From Phyllostachys edulis (lineage: Eukaryota; Streptophyta; Magnoliopsida; Poales; Poaceae): a DNA stretch of 64,000 nucleotides. Made by a program: the position numbers and the translations under genes. Shown here one piece after another: positions 56,331-64,000 of the stretch; position 1 is the stretch's first letter, and every line of letters begins with the position of its first letter. Below the pieces are notes generated by a model. It saw only the letters and a list, made by a program, of their open reading frames with translations. It made no database searches and had not been told where the DNA came from. The stretch lies in NCBI GenBank assembly GCA_036346405.1, contig CM070548.1, forward strand, positions 93,218,588 to 93,282,587, in the 5' to 3' direction.

Positions 56331-56960
56331 TCTAGTTGTAACTACAGCGACAATACTTGAACAAATGCGATCTTTTGTAATTTATTTTGAGTAATGATCA
56401 CTTTGAGTTGTCATGGTCGCTGAATCTGCTTTTTGTGAATGCTTGAATTGCTTTACGTGAATGCTTGTTTTCAGAGGGCATGGCTAGCAATTCCGAGGCT
56501 AGCCAGAAAACAAAGAAATTGTGGGCGGGGCACGAGCTATCACAAACGGTTTTGTGTTAAAACCGCTGAAGGAAGTAGTATCACGAGCGGTTTCGATCGC
56601 GAAACCGTCAGGATAGGAGAATATCACGCACGGTTCTACACAAAAGCCGTCTGTGATATTCGTAAATCACTGCACGGTTTTATTTAGAACCGCTCGCGAT
56701 ATTCTCCTATCACGATGGTTTTTCTTTAGAACCGCTCGTGATATTCTCGCATCACGAGCGGTTTTCGCTTGAAACCGCTCGCGATACTTGACTTCACGCA
56801 CGGTTTTTACTAAAACCGCTCGTGATATTTCGTATCGCGACGGTTTTGTACCGCTCGTGATAATATTCTCTATTATTGCATCAACAAACATAGACGGTTG
56901 GAAACCGCTCGTGATGACGATTCAACCGCTCGTGATGTCGGTTGCCTCGTAGTAGTGTGA

Positions 56961-57754
56961 TGTCCTCAATAGTGGCTCCACACCCCTCAGTTACTTGATT
57001 AATTAGAAGATAGCGTGGCCTATAGGAATAGCTCCCATCGTACGGTCCGAAAATACAACATGTCTAGATAATGATTGCAACATCCCCGGACAATGGTTGC
57101 AACATCCCCGCACAATGGTTGCAACATCATTGGACAATAGTTGCAATATCTCCGGACAACAGTTGCAACATCCTAGGAAAATGGTTGCAACATACCCGGA
57201 CAATGGTTGCAACATCTCCGGACAACGGTTGCAACATACCTGGACAACGGTTGCAAATATCCCCTGACAATACTTGCAACATCCTAGGACAACGGTTGCA
57301 ACATTCCCCGACAACGGTTGCAACATCCTAGGACAATGGTTGCAACATCTCCGGACAACGGTTGCAACATCCTAGGACCATGGTTGCAACATCCCCGGAC
57401 AACGGTTATAACATCCTCGGATGACGGTTGCAACATGCTAAGACAATGTACCAAACGAAGTTTTATTCCGGCCACCCAATGGTCATAAACAAGTGGTGTT
57501 ACAAACTATTTCAAGAATTACATGTGCGATTTCACAATCCGGAGCGCATGTATAGCTAATTCTTGTGTCTTTCTTATTTTAATTTGCTTCGTTGTTCACT
57601 TGTTTCACGACATGTCAAGTTCTTCGATTGACCGGTTAAGGTCGTGTCCCGTGGTCCCAAACCTCCTATTACCACCCACGGTATATGATTATTGATTGAT
57701 GGAAAATGCGAATCTGAGCTCTAAGTCTCACACATGGATCAGAAGCTACGTGTG
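56961..57754. other. Spacer between CACTA and MULE
   Basis: Noncoding apart from the 22-bp minisatellite at 57075-57442. GTACGGTCCGAAAATAC near 57039 echoes GTACGATCCGAAAAAG at 49122, so this spacer and the DNA left of the CACTA element were probably adjacent before insertion. Confidence 0.45.
57075..57442. repeat. 22-bp minisatellite, about 17 copies
   Basis: The consensus unit is TTGCAACATCCCCGGACAAT plus GG, starting at 57075, 57097, 57119 and so on. Variants include ATCCTAGGACAA and ATACCCGGACAA. Since 22 is not divisible by three, three units form a 22-codon period, giving repetitive open frames on both strands that are not genes. Confidence 0.93.
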
Positions 57755-58379
57755 GAATTTTTTAATAATATTTTTTAAAAGAAAATTCCAAAAATATATA
57801 ATCGCCTCTAAAAATTACAGAATTGTGTTCACATGCCGCCATTGAAATGGCGACAGAACCTATCGCCATTTCAATCGGGCGATATGTGCCTCACCGCCGC
57901 AAGCCGACGGGTTAATTACCTATCGCCATTTCAAATGGCGATAGGTTCCTCGTCGCCATTTCAATGGCGATAGGTTCTGTCGCCGATTGAAATGGCGATG
58001 TGTTCCTCTCCATCCCTAATTTGCAAGTCCACTTTACATACTTATGATTTTTATAAATTTTTAACGGTACAAAATCTATTAATCTCGCAATAACAATTTA
58101 TAATGATCGTATGTTGTTCTAGTGCAGTGAATTTCTGTAGAATTTTACGAGGACGTTTGAGATATTAATTATTCGTAAGTAGGAAGCTAAGTGATATTAC
58201 GATGATGCCTCGCGCTACCTAAGTCTGAACCGTAAAACAGATGTTGTGATATACGTTGATAGATTGTGGAACCGAACAAACATGCTACTAAAAAGAGATT
58301 TGGAAACATAAGACTAGCATAATAAGAGTTGTTCACATATTAATATTTACATGGTATGACTGATATTTGAAGGACCAAA

Positions 58380-61018
58380 TATCTACTGGCGGCCCCTCTT
58401 GGGGCACACTCCCCGTGTCGCCCCTGGCCTCTGCCTGCGACGGTCCGAGTATGTGAGAGGCTCAAAGTGATGATGGCCGACCGAGACGAGTAGTCCGAGG
58501 TGGTGTCGCGAGGGGGGCCTCCTCCTCCTGTGTCGTTTGGGTCGGTGGCGGAGCACTTTGCAGCAGCTGAGAAGCCTCTAAGTTCAACGAGGCGTCACGC
58601 AGGTCATCGAAGAAGTAATCGAGGGGTACCGATAGGTTTGCCTCGTCGTCCGGAAATGAACCTTCCTCCCAAGGCGTTCTTGTGAAGTAGTATGTTACAA
58701 ACGTAATCATGCGAAAAACACGAAAAAGAAACGTAATCATCCCAAGGCGGTCATACCGCCGCCCCGGAGACATGTCCGACGACTCACAGAACCCTGCCCC
58801 ACGTGATGGTGGAGCTCAGGACCTGATAGAGAAGATTGCCGTTAGTAACTACCGGCGTTCGAAAGAAAGAAGCATTATGTTCTGCAAGCAAGCAAGGTGG
58901 TCATACCTGGTGGCACGAATGCGTGCCCCGATGAGCCCTGTCCAGCGCTCCCACCATGGTGCCACGATGACACGCCCGCCACGTCCGGGGCAGGAGCCCG
59001 TGGACGTGAACCACCTCGTCCTCGTCCCGTGGTGACCCCTCGTCCCGAGGTGACCCCTCGTCCCGAGGTGACCCCTCCCGAGGTGACCCTCGCCCTCAAG
59101 ATCGGTCGGTCCACCGAGTCCTCGGCGGCGACATAAGTCGCAATCCGGATGCCTCGTCTCATTGCGTCGATGATGCGCCGCACAAGCCCTCTCGTCTCCC
59201 CAGTGTCCTCTGCCGCACGGTGGTTGCTACCTCGAGAATCTCCGGTGTAGATCCGCTCGCACAAGTAATGAACAAGTTGGAAACATAACCGCAAGATAAA
59301 TATTAATTAAGGACAATACGCATCGAGAGATGGAAAGCGAGTCCGTTTGGGTAGGGTGCGTGTCGGACGCCGCAGACCTCGGTCGTGATGGGTCGACCAC
59401 GACCCGGACGCAATGAAGCCTCGTCCGACTAGAGTACCAATCCATGTAATCCGCAGACGTCTCGATGTCGAGGGATCCTCCCCACACCGGATGATATCGC
59501 CGAGCGCTGTGACTCCAAGCCTCGACCCAAGGCCGCATCCTATCCAACCGTGACATCGCGCCACGCACTTCTTCCTAGTATACTGTGGACACCAACACAA
59601 TTATTTATTCAAAGACATAATTACGCCAGCGAAAGAATTAAACATGTGAACTTACGCTTGACGTGCGCCAAGACCAGATCCCCTAAAATTTGGGATCTCG
59701 TCAGAGACCGAATCGGCGCGATGACCATTGCACTGTACTCCTCCACGAGGATATCATGTACCAAGGGCTCGCGTGTACCAAGATTAGTCTCGCGTGCACG
59801 GGAGCGACACTCGTCGGGCGCCTCCGGATAAGCATCTCCGCATCAGACGGTGTCCGGATGACGCGGTCATCGGTCGGTCACCGATCGAACATCGCCATGT
59901 ACTCGGGTAAGACCCTGCGAAGTGATCGGCGGAAGGTGACTGCAATAGAACACCGCAAACTTAGCATACGAAATTGTGATTACAATACAAAAAATGATCA
60001 TAAAACTAACTCCGCTTGCGCACCAAACCGTGCCCATGGTGGGGCGGTCCACCTTGTCGGCCGCAACGCATAAGCCGATCGATATGCTCTCAAGTCCAGG
60101 TTGTGGTCGTCCGATCCGAAACGCGAAGGACCACAACCGCAGAAGGAGTGGACATCCCGGAGAGGATGGAGTTGTCCGGTACGGTAGCGCGCTGCCGCAC
60201 AAGGCGCAGACGCCACGCAGTACGGCCGACCTCAGCGAGGAAGGATCTCATCAATCTCCATGTTGGCCACTCTGCAGCGCATTCGGATGTATGCTTGTCG
60301 ACATTGCCGCCGTGGGACCCGTAAACATGACCCACCCGAACAACCATAGCGGTAGGCCTCAAAATGCCTCCTAACAACCACGCCCTCGCCAGCGCCATAC
60401 TTTCGGCCGCAAGAAGAAATATAGAATTCAAAGAAGGTTCACATACGAATTTAAGCGAGATGACAATAATTACAAATACTTACGAGAACCGGCAGATCCA
60501 CTTCAACGTCGGCCGTGCGGCGTTCTTGAACTTCGGTGTAAAGTTGCCGCCCGGCAACACATCGCGGAACCTCGCTAGGAGGTCGGTCGCCACGTGATCG
60601 GACGTCAGACGCCGCCAGGGCGGCTCGCGCATGGCAACCCGAGCAGAAGCTCACGCCCCGCAGCGTCGGCGTCATCTCCCCGCACGGAAGGTGGAACGTG
60701 TGCATCTTCGCCTCGGCCGGTCAACCAATCTTTGTTAGCGGCGCCGGTCAGATGGAAAACGCCAGACGCACGACTCACCACCACGGTCCCGATCATCCTC
60801 AAAAGTCGCCTCCACCATCTCGCTAGTGCAAGGAGGCTCGCCGCTCTCAACTGCGTCAAAACGACAAGAATAAACGTTAATGCACGCAAAGTAGTCATAC
60901 CGCGATTGAGTGTATTAAAACTATACGCACCTCGGAATCCATCTGCGGCGACCTCCATGCCCTCATAGGCGCAGCAAGAACCAAACGCGCCAAGCTCAAT
61001 CGGCGGCGCCGCCACCAT
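58380..61018 (-). pseudogene. Plant mobile domain (PMD, MAIN/MAIL-type) gene relic
   Basis: Read on the minus strand, domain pieces come in family order. ALARWW and HTFHLPCGEMTPTL then GVSF lie near 60845-60645, with LLGLPCAS beside them. ARAWLLGG and EVGRTAW lie near 60400-60215, LLRLWSFAFRIGRPQPGLE near 60150-60090, and YMDWYSSRTRL near 59475-59435. These are hallmarks of the plant mobile domain (PF10536, aminotransferase-like), found in MAIN/MAIL1 silencing proteins and in many transposons. The C-terminal part is a Gly/Arg/Pro-rich repeat (TSGRGVTSGRGV, about 59090-59030). Pieces lie in several frames, and candidate introns may explain some breaks, but stops remain. It lies wholly inside the MULE. 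Confidence 0.75.
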
Positions 61019-61199
61019 CTTCGGGGAGCACTAAGATTAAGATTCGCTCACTTGGTGATAAAGCGCCAATCAACGGTCAAGCAACTCATCTTGACCTCTG
61101 TCGCCATATCTACAAATTAAGTGCATACATTGTAAAAAGTACGAAACATGTACGATAAACTACACTATACACATCTCAAATAATATACGATTTAACTAC

Positions 61200-61512
61200 A
61201 CTACGCCGCTATTTGACTTCATTCTATGTCGCTATTCTACATAACTTCTATTCTACTTGATTCTATGTCGCTATTGTACTTAATTCTATGTTGCTATTCT
61301 ACTTCATTCTAGTCATTATTCTACTTGATTCTATGTCGATGTTCTACCTCATTCTAGTCGCTAATCTACTTAATTCTATGTCGCTATTCTACTTAATTCT
61401 ACTCGCTATTCTACTTGATTCTATGTCGCTATTCTACTTAATTCTAGTCGCTAATCTACTTAATTCTATGTCGTTACTCTACTTAATTCTATGTCGTTAC
61501 TTTACATAATTT
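61200..61512. repeat. ~22-24-bp minisatellite inside the MULE
   Basis: The unit is approximately TCGCTATTCTACTTAATTCT plus ATG, with about 13 copies. Variants are GCTAATCTAC and TTGATTCTATG. The plus strand stays open (LLFYFILV / LLDSMSMFYLILV-like repeats) purely because of composition. Confidence 0.88.
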
Positions 61513-61891
61513 GACATAATATACAACATTGCAAGAAAAATATACCGCAAGATGGCATCGCTTCTCAATCTATCTCCTCTGCATTTAACCAGCAGAGCTT
61601 ATTATCTTTCTTTCTCTTCCTCTCCTCTCGATTCTGTTTTTTTTTCGAATTCAAATGAGGTTTGGAAGGAATTTTTCGATTTTATACATGGCATCTTGTC
61701 GCCATTTGAAATGACGATAGGTAGTTGGACCGGCGATTACAATGGTGAGGCACCTATCGCCATTGAATGGCGATAGGTTCTATCGCCATTTCAATGGCAT
61801 GCATGCGAACACAATTGATTGTAATTTTGGGGACGATTATATATTTTTGTAATTTTTAAAAAATATTATTTAAAAAAATTCGCTACGTGTG

Positions 61892-62052
61892 CTCTACGTA
61901 GCGTACGATTTATCACTCTATATGGTACGTACGGGCCGAAGCGTTTCCCTTAATAATAATAAAAAGTTCGTGGTGGCTTTGCTGTCGTCGTCATTAAAAT
62001 TTACTAGTATTCCACTAGAGCGCCTTTAGGCGTTGAGCCGAACACCAAACAG
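61892..62052. promoter_or_regulatory. Presumed promoter/5' leader of the PPR gene
   Basis: Only 160 bases separate the MULE target duplication from the PPR start codon. AAATTTACTAG near 61998 is AT-rich, but no clear TATA box is visible. Any promoter must lie here or inside the MULE end. Confidence 0.35.
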
Positions 62053-63953
62053 ATGGAGTATTCCCTCCTGCAACCTTATCCACAGCCGCTCCCTCTCCCT
62101 CCCTCCCGACCTACCCGCCTCAAATGGTGCCCCTGCCGCCGCCGCCATTTCCTACGATGCGCCGCCACCTCCGCGGCCACCTTGGAGAGAGAACTCCTCG
62201 TGCCACCGGATACAAGAACCGCTCAAAATCCCGGCCCATTGAACCCGCGTAGCATGTTCGACAGAATGCCTGAGAGGAGCGCCACGGTTTCCACGGCGGG
62301 TAACCTGTTCGACGAAATGCCTCCGACGAGCGGCAAGGGCGCAAGCGAACGTGGCCTGCCCGGGGAAGCGCTTCAGAGCAGCGGCGGGAAGAGCGCGAGC
62401 GCAGCAATCGTGGCGCTGGCGCATACCGGCAGGCATGCCGAGGTCGTCGAGCTCTTCTGCAGGATGCAGAGGGACGGGGTCCCGGTTAACAAGTTCGTGC
62501 TCCCGAGCGTGCTCAGAGCTTGCGCCGGCCTACAGGATAGCAGGATGCTCCGGGCCGTGCATGTCTTGGTCATCAAGTGCGCCTTGTGCCAACATGTCGT
62601 CGTTGGTACTGCATTGGTCGACGGGTATATTGATTTTGGATTGATGGATGATGCGAGGAAGGCATTCGACGACATAAGAGAGGCCAATATGGTTTCTTGG
62701 AGTGTGATCCTTGGCGGCTACGTCCGTTCTTCCCGGTGGGACGAAGCCTGGGATACTTTCTCTGCCATGCAGCGTGCTGGGGTGCTTCCAAATGATTCAG
62801 TTCTTGTAATGGCAATTCAGGTGTGCAGTGCATTGGGGTGCCTGGTACGTGGGAAGCAGCTGCATACGTTAGCAGTTGTCCTTAGATTTGAAAGGAATTC
62901 CACTGTGTGGAATTGCCTCATCGACATGTACGGGAAGTGTGGCGACATTGACAGTTGCAGGATGGTTTTTGAGACGATGATTGGTAGGAATCAAGTGAGT
63001 TGGAATACAATCATCTCAAGTTATGTCCGTCTTGGTCGTTAGAAGAGGCTCTCAACATGGTTGTTCAAATGCAGGAGTATGGTTTCACTGTCGATCACTT
63101 CACCCTTGGCAGCGGAGTAGCAGCTTGTGCCCGTTTGGCTGACATAGATAGTGGCCGTGCATTCCATGGTTATTTGATTAAAAGAGCATTGGATACTGAT
63201 GTTATTCGGGGTAACGCGCTTGTTGACATGTATGGTAACTGCGGCTTGATGGAGCTTGCTCGCTTGGTATTTGACAGGATGTATGAGAGGAATTATGTAT
63301 CATGGGATGCACTCTTGTCTGGGTATGTTGAAAATGGGCAGGTTGATTCAGCGCTTGACATTTTCCGACAAATGGACTCTGCAAATATAAAGCCTAACCA
63401 ACATACCTTTGTGAACCTTCTTAAGCTTTGTGGCAATAGAAGGTATGCAGAGTATGGAAGGCAAATTCATGCCCATGCCATTAAGGTCATACACCAGATG
63501 AATGTAGTTTTGGAAACTGAGCTTGTTGACATGTATGCAAAGTGTGGCTGCATGGAGGTTGCCCTATTACTATTTCTCAGGATGAACAAGAGGAACTTGA
63601 TATCCTGGAATGCCCTCCTTTCAGGTTACGCAGGGGATGGACAACCAATTGCCACGATAAATATTTACCGCCAGATGGAGCTGGCTTGTATTAGGCCTGA
63701 CCAATACACTTTGGCAGGGCTTTTAAGACTTTGCCGGTACGAAGGACTTTTGCATTATGGAAGGCAGATACATGCCCTTCTCATGAAGACAGGCTCTGAA
63801 ATGAACGTGGTACTGCAAACTTTACTTGTTCATATGTATGTCAAGTGTAGAAGATGGCGAGATGCTGAAAATGTTTGCACAATGATCAAAGAGAGGAATT
63901 CGTATGTGCACGATGCATTTGTAAAGGTCTATGGAGATGACTACTTGATCTGA
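62053..63953 (+). CDS. Pentatricopeptide repeat (PPR) protein, organelle RNA-binding, with a 1-bp frameshift
   Basis: PPR proteins bind organellar RNA one base per repeat and guide editing, splicing or stability. The start at 62053 gives MEYSLLQPYPQ and an Arg/Ala-rich N terminus that looks like a transit peptide. Repeats then run to the end. Examples are VVELFCRMQRDGVPVNKFVL, NMVSWSVILGGYVRSSRWDE, STVWNCLIDMYGKCGDIDS, NYVSWDALLSGYVENGQVDS, ETELVDMYAKCGCMEVA and NLISWNALLSGYAGDGQPIA. The repeated VSW...GY, LVDMY.KCG and R.IHA motifs mark the PLS subclass. The frame breaks at about 63036-63041 (VRLGR then stop); the next frame continues EEALNMVVQMQEYG without loss, so one base is missing. The protein would be about 633 residues. 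No E or DYW domain follows; it ends VKVYGDDYLI. It is intronless, as is common in the family. The break could be a real mutation or an assembly error. Confidence 0.85.
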
Positions 63954-64000
63954 AGAAAATGAAATGACTCATCGTCCACTGGAGTTAGAATTGCGGGAAC

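Larger units (their letters stand above)
49407..56957 (+). mobile_element. CACTA (En/Spm) transposon, complete at both ends
   Basis: The ends are CACTACTACAAAA (49407) and GTAGTAGTG (ending 56957), flanked by a 3-bp duplication TGA (49404-49406 and 56958-56960). Subterminal blocks of short inverted words (CGGTTCT...AGAACCG, with TCACGAGCGG or CACAGACGG) lie at 49430-49690, 50720-50880 and 56530-56935. They are typical binding sites for CACTA accessory proteins. A TATA-like TTTATAA near 50886 followed by GC-rich leader sequence may be the element's promoter. Coding remnants are En/Spm-type and Ulp1-type. No intact catalytic transposase was recognised, so it is probably non-autonomous. Confidence 0.9.
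57755..61881. mobile_element. Long-TIR Mutator-like element (MULE) with plant-mobile-domain cargo
   Basis: A perfect 10-bp duplication, GCTACGTGTG, flanks it (57745-57754 and 61882-61891). Terminal inverted repeats of about 250 bases begin GAATTTTTTAATAATATTTT on the left and end with its near-complement AATATTATTTAAAAAAATTC on the right. Both arms contain repeated ATGGCGATAGGT/ACCTATCGCCAT palindromic words. No MURA-type transposase was recognised, so mobility would depend on another element. The interior holds a decayed minus-strand gene and a minisatellite. Confidence 0.87.

Noticed and set aside
57003..57326. Repetitive Cys-rich 107-codon frame on the minus strand
   Set aside because: It is only the 22-bp minisatellite read in a frame that happens to lack stops.
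57075..57442. CRISPR-like array
   Set aside because: Units are head-to-tail without unique spacers, and the genome is a plant. It is a minisatellite.
61288..61509. Hydrophobic repeated 73-codon frame (possible membrane protein)
   Set aside because: Composition of the ~23-bp minisatellite, with no start context or conservation evidence.

Overview
The window is nuclear DNA of a grass, most likely Oryza or a close relative. The evidence is two intron-aware or organelle-targeted plant genes and a set of transposon types common in grasses: CACTA, MULE, hAT, Tourist-like, SMART, Sirevirus and L1-type LINEs. There are no bacterial features. Species-level identity is not established.

Layout. 1-5.3 kb: a foldback repeat, a minus-strand class III peroxidase pseudogene, an unrecognised gene relic split by a 371-bp insertion with a 10-bp target duplication, and featureless DNA. 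5.3-7.3 kb: an internally deleted hAT-type transposon gene. 7.47-8.78 kb: a 5'-truncated LINE with a perfect 13-bp target duplication. 8.8-35.2 kb: a four-level transposon nest. A minus-strand Ty1/copia relic is split by a plus-strand LINE. The LINE is split by an LTR-type element (TGTAAC...GTTACA, duplication TTACT). That element is split by an 11.7-kb Sirevirus-type copia element with ~2-kb LTRs. A Tourist-like MITE also sits in the copia relic. 35.35-38 kb: a minus-strand LINE tail interrupted by a SMART-sized LTR element, itself interrupted by a MULE-like element with GC-rich cargo.

38.46-46.05 kb: the best host gene, a three-exon ITN1-like ankyrin-repeat/PGG membrane protein (525 aa as spliced). 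An 875-bp foldback element with a 9-bp duplication lies 38 bp before its ATG. Its 4.3-kb second intron carries a hAT MITE, a larger hAT-like element with a nested foldback, and a 1.5-kb non-autonomous LTR element. 46.46-48.95 kb: three tandem copies of a ~0.83-kb unit.

49.4-57.0 kb: a complete CACTA element (TIR CACTACTAC, duplication TGA) with subterminal hairpin repeats, internal tandem repeats, and relics of an En/Spm-associated and Ulp1 (C48) protease-like gene. 57.1-57.4 kb: a 22-bp minisatellite. 57.76-61.88 kb: a long-TIR MULE with a 10-bp duplication, carrying a decayed minus-strand plant-mobile-domain gene. 62.05-63.95 kb: an intronless PPR gene with one 1-bp frameshift.

Host genes make up roughly 6% of the window; the rest is layered mobile DNA. 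The two host genes share no visible pathway. Many mobile reading frames are broken by 1-3-bp indels, and part of this could be assembly error.
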